This document shows, piece by piece, positions 51,944 through 60,824 of a DNA stretch of 64,000 nt. The position numbers and the translations under genes were made by a program. The number at the start of each line of letters is the position of its first letter. Position 1 is the stretch's first letter. Source of the DNA: Vombatus ursinus (lineage: Eukaryota > Chordata > Mammalia > Diprotodontia > Vombatidae). The notes under the pieces were generated by a model that was not told the DNA's origin, made no database searches, and saw nothing but the letters and a program-made list of their open reading frames with translations. The stretch spans positions 8,885,708 through 8,949,707 of the forward strand of contig NW_020945064.1 of the NCBI RefSeq assembly GCF_900497805.2, given 5' to 3'.

Positions 51944-51995
<52 letters not shown>

Positions 51996-52010
51996 TGTGT
52001 GTGTATTCTC
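51917..52010 (+). repeat. (GGT)6 and (GT)30 microsatellites
   Basis: ggtggtggt run followed by an almost pure GT run of about 60 bp. Confidence 0.97.
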
Positions 52011-52330
52011 GCTCCAACTTTTCACTGGGCAGATACAGAATTAGGATCCCTTTGCTGACATGTGACATTAATATCTGTTGCTACAGAAACGTGCTTCTAT
52101 TGGCGTCCTTCAGCATGTACTGAACATTCAACAGTCATTCATTTACTCAGCTAACAGAGTATTTAGTAACTGTCCACTACATAGAATGTGCTGCTTATTA
52201 TTTCAGTGTCTGAATTATGAATTTCTCCTGGGCCCAACCCTCTGTCTTTGTACCACCTCTGCCCATCTTGCCAGCCCCAGACTCACCACAAAGCATTCTG
52301 GCCATCTTCTTTTTATGACACTAATTTTCC
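52011..52330. other. Unique intronic sequence
   Basis: No repeat recognised. Confidence 0.4.
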
Positions 52331-52334
52331 TATA

Positions 52335-52530
52335 ATTCTTCTCACCATCCTCGGACTTTCCAGATCAAAACACACCTTCCTGGCCAACAACTTGCCTATG
52401 CATTGTCTTCTCTTATAAGCATGTAAGCTCACTGAGAGCAGGGGTTGTCTTGCTTTCTGGATTTATATCCATAGCACTTAATACAGTGCCTGGCACATAG
52501 TAAATGCCTTTTAACTCATTCATTCATTCA
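52335..52530 (+). mobile_element. LINE2 3' end
   Basis: 'cactgagagcaggggttgtc', 'cagtgcctggcacatagtaa', (cattcatt) at 52519. Confidence 0.85.
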
Positions 52531-52604
52531 TCTTCTTGTCACATGTGCTTCCCTCCCCTGCCATGATAGTTAGGTTCAATATCAGCTATTTAACAAGGGT
52601 GTTA

Positions 52605-52735
52605 GAACAGGATTCTATGGTACTCTATCCCTATGCATGGAAAATACGTTTTCCTCAATCTCCACTTGTTAACATCCTTCTCTTCCGTCAAGACCCAGCT
52701 CTAATGTTACTTCATTTCAGAAGATTCCTTTCAAG
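52605..52735 (+). mobile_element. LINE2 3' UTR fragment
   Basis: 'cgtcaagacccagctctaat', 'cttcatttcagaagattcct'. It abuts an antisense L2. Confidence 0.7.
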
Positions 52736-54390
52736 TCAAGAATTTATTAAGCACCTAATATGTATTGGTGCTATATTAGGTACTGGAAATACAAAGAAAA
52801 GCAAAAAAAAACAGTCCCTGGCCTCAAGCTCACAGTCTAATGGGAAAGACAATATGTATATATAAACAACTACCTGCAAACAAGTTTTGTACAGGATAAA
52901 TAACGAACAGAGGGAAGGCACTAGCATTATGGGAAATTGGGAGGGGTTTGGGATGTTAACTGGGAACTGGAGGAAACCATGGAAATTAGGAGGCTGAGAT
53001 AAGGAGGAAGAGAATTCCAGGCACAGCAGAGAGCCAGTGAAAATGCCAAGAGTTAGGGGATGCTCTTGTGGGAGGAGGCCAGTGTCACTGGATCCCACAG
53101 CAGGTGAAGGGAAGTTAGGTACAAGGCTAGAAAGGTAGGAAGGGGCCAGGTTATGAAAGGCTTTTGAAACCCAACAGGGGATTTTTTTCATCCTGGTGGG
53201 ATGAAATAATGGGATCAAATAGTGGCTTTCTAATAAAGAGTCACTGGAGTTTATTAAATATGGGAGTGACATGACTAAACCTATACTTTAGGAAGATCAC
53301 GTTGTTAACTGAGTGGAGGATGGGCTAGAGTGGGGAGAGGCTTGAAGCAGAGAGGTCAACCAGAAGGCTATTTCAATAGTTCAGGAATGAGATGATGAGG
53401 GCCTGCATTAAGATGGTAACAGTGTCAGAGGAAAGAAGGGGGTGCTAATGAAGGTATAAATGAAAGGACTTGACAACTTATTGGATATAGGAGGAGGGAG
53501 CTGAGAGACAGAGAAGATTTGAGGATGACACCTAGATTGAAAGCCTGGGTAATTGGGAAGATGGTGGGATGACTGAAAGTAAAGAAGGGAAGATTTTTGG
53601 GGAAAGATAATGAGTTCTGCTTTGGCCATGTTGAGTGTAAGATGTCTGCAGGACATCTAATTCAAGATGTTGGGGTGTATGGGGTGTTCAAAGAGAACTA
53701 GCAGCTCTGGCGGGAGGGCGTGCCAAGCCTCCTTTGACACCTTTGGTGTCTACATGGCATTCAACTCTCACCTGTGGCTCCAAGGAGCTGTAGCATACAC
53801 AATGACCACAACCCAGACACTGTCTCAACACATGGGCTAGACCAGGTTGAGGGTAATTGACAGGTCTCAAACCTGTTAGTGAGATGGGGTATGTCTACCC
53901 CAAGCATATGAAGACTTCCCCCGGTGAAATGGGTGAATGAAAACAGTTTGTTCCAACGGGCCACAAAGGTGGTTGGAACACTTAGAGCTTGGTCAGACAT
54001 CGAAGACGCCAAGGTCATCAGCTGCATTCTGGGCCATCGCCAGTCATCCTGACTTTTGTCCTGCCACTGGACTTTAGTGACTCTGGAAAAGAGAGTGAGG
54101 CTGACATCTTTGGGCAACTCTACCTCACTTAAATCCAATTCACGCATTAGTCGAGACATCACCCCATGGTGTCACTGGTCTTCTTTGAAAACGAAAGACA
54201 AACAACAGTTCCAGATGCCAATAGGCAATTAGAAATTTGAGACTACAGGTTAGGAGAGAGGTTGAGGCTGGACAAATAGTCCTGAAAAATTATCTGCACA
54301 GAGATGATAATTGAATCCATGAGAGCCGATGAGATGACCAAGAGAACAAGGAAGATGAGAAGATGGCCTAGGACAGAGCCTTCCCTGATC
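52736..54390 (-). mobile_element. LINE2 3' region, about 1.1 kb, split by an RTE-SINE
   Basis: 'aagaatttattaagcaccta', 'gaaaatgccaagagttaggg', 'actggagtttattaaatatg', 'ctatttcaatagttcaggaa', 'tctgcaggacatctaattca' | insertion 53670-54208 | 'ccaataggcaattagaaatt', 'gagatgataattgaatccat'. Continuous across the insertion. Confidence 0.95.
53670..54208 (+). mobile_element. RTE-mobilised SINE (RTESINE type), complete-looking
   Basis: A 539-bp insert with 9-bp target repeats ttcaagatg / ttccagatg (53661 and 54209) and the RTE-type 3' end 'tctttgaaaacgaaagacaa' + acaaca. The 3' 250 bp ('catcgccagtcatcctgact', 'tcacttaaatccaattcacg') is characteristic of marsupial RTE-SINEs. A 133-codon minus-strand frame inside it is incidental. 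Confidence 0.85.
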
Positions 54391-54514
54391 TCCCCAGCTG
54401 AAAGGGAGCTTTCCCTCCTCACATTATTTTGTATTCCTGTGTCTAGAACTGGTCTTTGTGCCCTGATCATATCATACTTCGTGTTATACTGTGTGTATGT
54501 GTGCGTGTGTGTGT

Positions 54515-54642
54515 TGAGGCACCGGGGTAGTACAGAGAAGAGAATCCTGGGTCTGGAGTCAGAAGACCCAGCTTTCAATTTTTCACCCAGCATCTCTAAA
54601 ATGAGACTAGACTAGATGATTCCAAAGCGTTTTCCTACTGTG
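54515..54642 (+). mobile_element. MIR fragment
   Basis: 'gggtctggagtcagaagacc', 'agactagactagatgattcc'. A short (TG)n precedes it (54487-54513). Confidence 0.7.
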
Positions 54643-54664
54643 AGCCCAGAGTCCTTCACTGCCC

Positions 54665-54950
54665 AATGAGTCAATCAAAAAATAAGCATTTATTAAGCGC
54701 CTATCATGATCCAGGCACTGTGCTAACTGCAGGAGACACAAAGAAAGGCAAAAACATGCTCTCTGCCCTCGAAAAGCTCACAGTCTAAGGAGTGAGCCTG
54801 TGCAAACAAATATATACAGACAAGATACAGGTTGTTCCAAAAGTCTTTGTGAAGTTTTAAGAGATCAAAGCTTAAAGTTGCATTAAGCCTTTTGGAACCC
54901 CTTGTACATTCCGGATAAATTGGATAGTCACACAAGGGAGGCACTAAGAC
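54665..54950 (-). mobile_element. LINE2 3' end split by a MITE
   Basis: 'aaataagcatttattaagcg', 'aaaagctcacagtctaagga', 'acagacaagata' | MITE | 'ccggataaattggatagtca'. Confidence 0.92.
54832..54903. mobile_element. Mariner-type MITE (palindromic, about 72 bp)
   Basis: Inverted ends 'caggttgttccaaaagtctt' and 'gccttttggaaccccttg' flanked by TA on both sides. Nearly the whole element pairs with itself. Like primate MADE1 in architecture. Confidence 0.88.
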
Positions 54951-55195
54951 TGTAAGCTCCTGGCAGGGTTAGTCTTGTCTTCCAGAACAGAACGTAAGGT
55001 TCCTGAGAGTTCGGTTGCCTTTGCATCGTCAGCACTTAGCACAGAGAAGGGACTTCATAAATGTTTGTTAAATGACTGCTAATAGACATTTATCGATTGA
55101 CGGATAGATTTTTCTCATCATATCACCAACACCTGGCACCCAGCACAGTGCCGTGCACGGGGCAGACACTTTTAATAAAAGTTTATTAAATTAGA
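54951..55195 (+). mobile_element. Two successive LINE2 3' ends
   Basis: First: 'acgtaaggttcctgagagtt', 'agcacttagcacagagaagg'. Second: 'cccagcacagtgccgtgcac', 'taataaaagtttattaaatt'. Confidence 0.82.
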
Positions 55196-55770
55196 TCCAT
55201 ATTTTAGGATAACTATAGAGTTCATTCTTTTTATCTCTTCCCAGTTAACAAGCTTCTCAACGGCAAAGACCAAATCTAATCTACGACTATTCTACTCCCA
55301 GAGATTCTATTACAGAATGCTAGATAGACCCTGTGGATGCTAATTGAGAATGCTGAGGCTGGTGCCCCAGAGAAAGAGGTTGTCTTAGGGGAAGCTAGAT
55401 CCCCTACCAAGCGACCATCTGTCTCTTTCCCCCTGCCCCCCACCATATCCTGCATGCTGAACCTTAGCCCGCCCACCTCACTTTTCCAGCCCTTTCCAAT
55501 GGGTACTTAGCATTTCCAGTCCTGGGCTAGAGACACTCCCCAGGCCTTTAGCAACCTAATGACTTGCCAATCAATCTTTCAGATGGTTATGGGCCTCTGG
55601 AGAAGATGAGATGGGGAGGAAGTGCTAGGAAGCATTAATCTACATCCTGGAGAGAGTCATCTGAGGAAAGGCCTCTGGGATGGTTTTGGACAGGCAACAG
55701 GACTTCCTGGGCATTTGATTTTAAAAGCAAAGCAAAGCTATTTACTCAGACCAAGAACTGAGGGTTTGTT
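55196..55770. other. Unique intronic sequence
   Basis: About 575 bp, no recognised repeat. Confidence 0.5.
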
Positions 55771-55886
55771 TAAGGAAGAGAAGGGCAGGGATGCAAGAAA
55801 CAAAGAAACCAGAGGGCTGTGTATTTCTGTTGTTTCTGTTGCTTTTATTTGGCTTTTTAATCAATGGTGAAAATAAACTGAATTCC
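55771..55886 (+). repeat. 116-bp local duplicate, copy A
   Basis: Same length as copy B at 56937, with six differences by eye, all transitions (about 95% identity). Starts 'taaggaagagaagggcaggg', ends 'ggtgaaaataaactgaattcc' region. Confidence 0.97.
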
Positions 55887-55953
55887 CAGAGATTTTTTTT
55901 TCTTTAAATTTCTTTTAGTTGTGCATATGTCCCGTTGGAGTGTCTATACTCCT

Positions 55954-55954
55954 A

Positions 55955-55987
<33 letters not shown>

Positions 55988-56022
55988 ATACATATACATA
56001 TATATATATACACATACATATA
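55954..56022 (+). repeat. (TG)n grading to (TA)n
   Basis: tgtgtg run then catata/tatata. Confidence 0.96.
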
Positions 56023-56175
56023 CTCCAATCCTAATTTCTAACAGAGCAATACCCAGACTTTCAATGATTCCTAGCTTTAGGGTTTTATATTTTTCCTTCA
56101 TTTTTCATATCTGGATAGCTTAGTTTTTTTTATAGGATTCCCCTACCACCCATACCCACACACCTACACCCCCCT

Positions 56176-56223
<48 letters not shown>
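56176..56223 (+). repeat. (CA)24 microsatellite
   Basis: Uninterrupted CA run after a C-rich lead. Confidence 0.98.
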
Positions 56224-56224
<1 letters not shown>

Positions 56225-56225
<1 letters not shown>

Positions 56226-56306
56226 AATGATTTCCCCCAGTCACACCCAGGAGCTGGAATCTGAACCCAGGTCCTACAAATCCAGGGTTTTTTCTCTGCA
56301 TCCATT
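56225..56306 (-). mobile_element. MIR fragment
   Basis: 'cccccagtcacacccaggag', 'tctgaacccaggtcctacaa'. Confidence 0.7.
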
Positions 56307-56311
56307 TCTCT

Positions 56312-56442
56312 TCCCAGTAGAATGGAAGCTATTTCAGGGGAGGGATTGTTTTAGTTGTTTTGTCTTTGTGTTCTCAGTGCCTCTAAGTGTCTGGCACATA
56401 GTAGGCATTTAATAAATCCTTGTTAAATTGAACTGACTGGAT
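56312..56442 (+). mobile_element. LINE2 3' end
   Basis: 'gtgtctggcacatagtaggc', 'tttaataaatccttg'. Confidence 0.87.
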
Positions 56443-56936
56443 GTAACAAACACCAGAACTTAAGTTCTATTTTGTTCCAACCCATCTCAACAATACTTGG
56501 TTGTAAGGATAAGACTCAGAGAATTTAACGTGAACACCCAGGCTAGTCCCTATCCAACCCCCACCAGCAGACTCCCAAGGAAGCCAGGTTTCCTAACCAT
56601 CTCACGGAGGAGTGAAAAACAAAAGGAGATGGGGACAACCAGTCACTGAGCATCCAGAAAACAAGTTTCTCTTCTTCGGTTGCCATGGCAACCCCCACCT
56701 CTTCCGGGGTGGAGGCTGGTTAGGGAGAGACACATCCCCCAGATTGCTTTTCCAAAGCTTTCTTCTCTCTCCGGAGCTAGGCTAAAATCTGGGAGAGCCC
56801 CACATGCAAAGGCTGGGATCTGCTGGCAGATGCTCAGGCATGGCACACTGGTACTGCCCTCTGATGGTTGCATGCCACCAGGCCCCCAGTGTGATTCAAA
56901 TTCCTGGAGGACCATAGTAGGAAAGACTTTCTTTCT
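56443..56936. other. Unique intronic sequence
   Basis: About 490 bp without recognised repeats. Confidence 0.45.
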
Positions 56937-57052
56937 TAAGGAAGAGAAGGGCAGGGACACAAGAAGCAAAGAAACCAGAGGGCTGTGCATTTCTGTTGTT
57001 TCTGTTGCTTTTATCTGGCTTTTTAATCAATGGTGAAAATAAATTGAATTCC
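56937..57052 (+). repeat. 116-bp local duplicate, copy B
   Basis: Partner of 55771-55886, same orientation, 1166 bp downstream. Confidence 0.97.
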
Positions 57053-57059
57053 GGATACA

Positions 57060-57228
57060 TGCACATGGTTGTTTGTGTGCTATCTTCCTTGTTAGTATGT
57101 GACCCTTTTGAGAACAGGGACTGGGTTTTTGTGGGGTTTTTTTTTTGCCTTTCATTATATCCCCAGAGTTTATCACAGTGTCTGGCACATAGTAAACCCT
57201 TAATAAATGCTTTTTGATTGACTGACTG
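57060..57228 (+). mobile_element. LINE2 3' end
   Basis: 'gacccttttgagaacaggga', 'cagtgtctggcacatagtaa', 'ttaataaatgctttttgatt'. Confidence 0.9.
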
Positions 57229-57429
57229 GCAAAGCACTTGCTGAGACTTGCCCAGGACCTGACATTCTGGAAGACAGAGCAAGCCCCCATTGTTTCTTGG
57301 GGTCCCCTTCAATCAATCACCTTTCCAGCACAACTAAGTTCACTCTCCTCTGCATCTGCTGCTCTGCCTGGAATAAGGTGCCCCTCTCCCAGGTTAAGGT
57401 CATCACCTCTATTCTCATCACCACGTAGC
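57229..57429. other. Unique intronic sequence
   Basis: No repeat recognised. Confidence 0.35.
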
Positions 57430-57775
57430 TTATTCAAGCTTTGATAGACATCACCTCTCTGCTAGTCTCCTCTCTGATTGGAGGGCTGGAGGGTGGATAC
57501 CAAACTCTTCCCAACGCCTTCCTGTAGAGAGGGCAGAAACTGGACTTTTAGGCTCAATTGGTTTCAACTCCCCAGAACAAGATACCCCAAGCTAAGCAAC
57601 CCCTGGTGTCCCCCGACTCCAACCGTCACTCTCCTGCCTCCTTTTGTATATTGTCTCTCTCTGTTGGATTGTAAGCTCCTTGAGGACAGAGACTTTCTTT
57701 TTATTAATTGTACCCCCAGTGCTTAGGATGGTGCCTGGCACATAGTAGGCATTTAATGTTTGTTGACTGATTGTT
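57430..57775 (+). mobile_element. L2-tailed repeat, unassigned subfamily, copy 3 (weakest)
   Basis: 'ctcctctctgattggagggc' and 'ctcttcccaacgccttcctg' parallel copies 1 and 2. The L2 tail is clear ('gattgtaagctccttgagga', 'tgcctggcacatagtaggca'). Confidence 0.65.
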
Positions 57776-57848
57776 TATCTCCATCTAATTGGATAATAAA
57801 AGCCCCCAAAACCCAGACCTCTGGACGAGACCTTCTAACCAGTTAAAA

Positions 57849-57871
57849 TGTGTGTGTGTGTGTGTGTGTGT
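57849..57871 (+). repeat. (GT)11 microsatellite
   Basis: Uninterrupted GT run. Confidence 0.95.
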
Positions 57872-57929
57872 GCTCGTGCACGCTAGAGGTGAGGTGATGA
57901 AGAAACACTGCCTTAAAAACTCAACTATC

Positions 57930-58080
57930 AGGCTACAAAATTTATGTTCAGATCCTGACTTCCAGTTGTGTTCTTGGATAAGTCCCTTCCCCCACTCTGG
58001 GCCCACTTCTATTTCCTCACCCATAAAATAAGAGGGTAGGATGCGATGCTTTCTAAGGTCCATCCACCTGCAAGTCCTCT
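57930..58080 (+). mobile_element. MIR fragment, diverged
   Basis: 'cttggataagtcccttcccc', 'tttcctcacccataaaataa', 'tttctaaggtcca'. Confidence 0.7.
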
Positions 58081-58129
58081 GACTGCCACAGACTTCTCCC
58101 TCTCTCCTCTTCCTCAGCCTTGCCCTGCC

Positions 58130-58580
58130 CTCCTGCCTTGATGTATAAAGTCTATTTTTGTGGCTGTGGATAGGCAGAGGCTGAAAGTACCACTCAGTTT
58201 AGACACAGCTGCTTTTGGAAATCAAAGGATTTGCAGCTTATAGCAAAGGATCTGTTATTTTCTCACCAGGTGTTTACTGCTCCGATAAAACCCATCCTTA
58301 AGTGCCAGTTAGAGAGCGACTCTTTCCAAACGTTTCCTGAGGCCTGCTTGCCGTTGTAAAACCAGAGCCTGCCACTGGTGGTGGGGAATGTTAGGGGTCC
58401 TGAGTGGGAAGGCCTGATTCCTTTCCTTTTCTTTCCCTTCCCCTCCCCGTTAATGTTTAATTATGTAGTAATCCCAGATGGATAAAACCAATGTGCTCAC
58501 TCAGAGGCTATTTTTAGCCAAGCGTAGTCTTTGGCTCAGGTGAGCTAGCTAAGCTAGATAATCACATCCCCTCCACCTAA
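58130..58580. promoter_or_regulatory. Candidate intronic enhancer (inferred)
   Basis: Repeat-free. Contains a consensus MEF2 site CTATTTTTAG at 58508-58517, a forkhead core TGTTTAC at 58271-58277 overlapping an E-box CAGGTG at 58267, an E-box CAGCTG at 58207, a TAATCCC (OTX/PITX-like) at 58479, and TAATTA at 58469. Single sites of this kind occur by chance. The clustering and absence of repeats are the only support. Confidence 0.3.
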
Positions 58581-59108
58581 CTCATTTACTCACACCCTCT
58601 ATTAAGGTGGGGTGGGGGGAACCCAAGTGAGCTGTGAGGGCTACAGCCTGGCCGGCACTCACCATAGCTCCAATCCTGATCATTTTAAGGCCATGAGGCC
58701 CCAGATGGGCTTTGTGAGTGAGCTGCAACTCCCCCCATTCCCTGGCCATCTGCACTTTCCCTGGCTCTGCCCACTCCCCTTGGCCTTCCCCCCTTTCTTC
58801 TCCCAGGAGGAGCCCTGATGTGATTGTGGCTGCTGTCTTACCTGGATACTGGCTGTCAACAGATCGTAGAGTGATTCACTCAGCCACCACCCAGTGCTAC
58901 CTTTCCAACCGCCAACACGTTGAGGAGCTGAAAGACGCAGCATCCCTCCCTTCTTAGCACGCTCCTGACCAACCCCCTCATCTAGACCATCTGGCCCAAG
59001 ACCAAATGTGGACACCTCCACGGAGGTGATGGACAAAGGAAGGAGAAAACTTCAAAAGTGCGGGGCCGGGGTGGGGGGGGTGGCATTTTAACAAGTCATC
59101 TGCTCTGG
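58581..59108. other. Repeat-free stretch with a possible cryptic exon on the minus strand
   Basis: No recognised repeat except a G-rich run at 59062-59080. On the minus strand, ctttcag at 58936 and cag|gtaaga at 58840 would bound an 89-nt exon. No homology recognised. Confidence 0.4.
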
Positions 59109-59184
59109 GACAGTATAGCCTAATGGTTACAGCAGGGCTCTGCTATGGTCCAGTTCTCTCAGCAGCTCTCTTTCCCTTTTATAT

Positions 59185-59363
59185 GAATGGGACATTATGG
59201 TTTACTTTAAAGAGCTCTAGCCTTGACATCAGGAAGACCTGGTTTCAAATCCCACTTTTGGCCCTCACAAGATCAGGGATAAATCACTTAGAATCTCTCT
59301 ATGCCTCAGTTTCCTCCATTGGCAGGATAATACCTATAGTACCGTAACCTCTCAGGGTTCTTG
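59185..59363 (+). mobile_element. MIR, first part, split by L2
   Basis: 'gccttgacatcaggaagacc', 'cctcagtttcctccattggc', 'ttcttgtgaggatcaa'. Confidence 0.85.
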
Positions 59364-59499
59364 TGAGGATCAATCTATCAATCAACATTTATTAAGTGCC
59401 CGGTATGTGCCAAGCACTGGAGGATACAATTAATAAAAAGGATACAAATAGAGGCAAAAGACAATCCCTGCCCTCAAGGAGCTTACAATCTAATGGGTC
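59364..59499 (-). mobile_element. LINE2 3' end inside MIR
   Basis: 'atcaacatttattaagtgcc', 'tgccaagcactggaggatac', 'ctcaaggagcttacaatcta'. Confidence 0.92.
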
Positions 59500-59537
59500 C
59501 AATGAGATGTTTGTAAATATCAACTATTATTATCAAG
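59500..59537 (+). mobile_element. MIR 3' end, second part
   Basis: 'aatgagatgtttgtaaatat' and 'caactattattatc' complete the MIR broken at 59363. Confidence 0.78.
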
Positions 59538-59929
59538 GATGTGATTAGGTGTCTGTAGGTCCTCAGAAGCATGTAAGACCCTTCTCTGGAAGGACTGACT
59601 GAAGGTAAACCAGTCTTGAACCCTACCACTCACCTATTTGTCCAGGGAGAGTGGCAATTTATGGTAGGCAAATGGTAGGCTACCATTTTTATTTATTTTG
59701 GTAGTAGTCCAATCAGAATATGTCACAGTTCTACAAGGCTTTAAAGTTTACAGAGCTGGCAAGCCAGGTTGAGGTAAGGCAGACAGGAAATACCTGACAA
59801 GAGGATATTCAGGTTCTTGGACTGTGCCCAGAAGAGAGCAATACCAGGGGCCAGGTGGCCCAGGGGAGGATGGCGTTGTTGCCCAGGTCAAGGACTGTTA
59901 ACTCTCCTGCACCCTAACAACAGCCAGGT
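59538..59929. other. Unique intronic sequence
   Basis: One MIR-like word at 59735 ('ggctttaaagtttacag'). Otherwise unassigned. Confidence 0.4.
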
Positions 59930-60207
59930 TCAAAGTCTTTAGAGCTGCAAGGTATCTCTGAGATCACCTTGTCCAGCCCCCCCCATTATATAGATGAGGA
60001 AACTGAGGCCAGAGAGAGTACTCAAAGGTTCAAAGATTTGAAGCCTGAAGCTACCTAGATCCCCTTGTCTAATCTCGTTTTATAGATAAGGAAAATGAGG
60101 TCAGAGAGGTTAAAATGTTCATTAAATCATAGATTTGGGGTCAAAAAAGACCTAGATTATCTAATCTTCTCATTTCATGGAAAAACTAAGGCCTTGGGGA
60201 AGTGATT
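59930..60207 (-). mobile_element. Three consecutive MIR core fragments
   Basis: The 'tagatgaggaaactgaggcc' module appears at 59991, in altered form at 60083 ('tagataaggaaaatgaggtc') and again near 60178 ('ggaaaaactaaggcc'). Confidence 0.75.
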
Positions 60208-60363
60208 TTGATTACCTTCCAATTTATCCATATCTTGTTTGTACAAAGTTGTTTACGTGTTGTATCTCTTATTAGACTGGAAGCTTCTCAAGGGCAGAAC
60301 CTGTCTTTTCTCTTACTTTGTACCTCCTGTGCTGAGCACAGTGCCTGACACATGGTGGGCACT
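60208..60363 (+). mobile_element. LINE2 3' end, split by RTE
   Basis: 'attagactggaagcttctca', 'cagtgcctgacacatggtgg'. The last bases are displaced to 60568 ('atcaatgttaactgactgg'). Confidence 0.88.
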
Positions 60364-60567
60364 GGCTGGCTGCCATCCTTCCTTCTCAGAGAGGATCAAA
60401 ATGACATCTTCATGTAGGGTCAAGGTACAGCCTGTCCAACTGTGGCTGATCAGAGCAATGTGAACTTGAGAGGCTCCACCACAGGCCGGGCACAAATAGT
60501 CCATAACGAACATTTGGGGTGGAGATGTCTCTAAATTTCTGCATCTCATGTTTCCTTTGGCCACTTA
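60364..60567 (-). mobile_element. RTE-type LINE 3' end or RTE-SINE, inside L2
   Basis: On the minus strand: 'ggccaaaggaaacatgagat', 'tctccaccccaaatgttcgt', 'actatttgtgcccggcctgt', ending near 'tcattttgatcctctctgag'. This order fits the 3' end of marsupial RTE by recall. Confidence 0.72.
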
Positions 60568-60584
60568 ATCAATGTTAACTGACT

Positions 60585-60662
60585 GGCAAAGCTGGGATTT
60601 GAGCCCATGTCTCCTAACTCCAGACCCAGGGTCCTTTCCACCAGACTACCCTGCCTCTGATC
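60585..60662 (-). mobile_element. MIR head fragment
   Basis: 'gggatttgagcccatgtctc', 'ccaccagactaccctgcct'. Confidence 0.75.
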
Positions 60663-60689
60663 CCCACCTTGAATGTAGCATTTACTCTA

Positions 60690-60824
60690 GCAATCTGTGT
60701 TGGAATCTATCCCCCCTACTAGACTGTAAGCTGCTTCAGTGCAGAGGCATGAAATTTCTATCTTTTCCAAGGCCAAGTGCCACTCTCTGCACACAGTGGG
60801 TCTTAATAAATGCTCATTCTATCA
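60690..60824 (+). mobile_element. LINE2 3' end
   Basis: 'ctagactgtaagctgcttca', 'gtgggtcttaataaatgctc'. Confidence 0.87.

Noticed and set aside
52736-53272. 178-codon minus-strand open frame
   Set aside because: It is the L2 3' region read in sense, not a host gene.
53761-54162. 133-codon minus-strand open frame
   Set aside because: Lies entirely inside the RTE-SINE, antisense to it.
55622-57036. Two open frames ending in the same 32 residues (…GLCISVVSVAFIWLFNQW)
   Set aside because: They follow from the 116-bp DNA duplication. All differences are transitions and the upstream parts are unrelated, so no gene family is implied.
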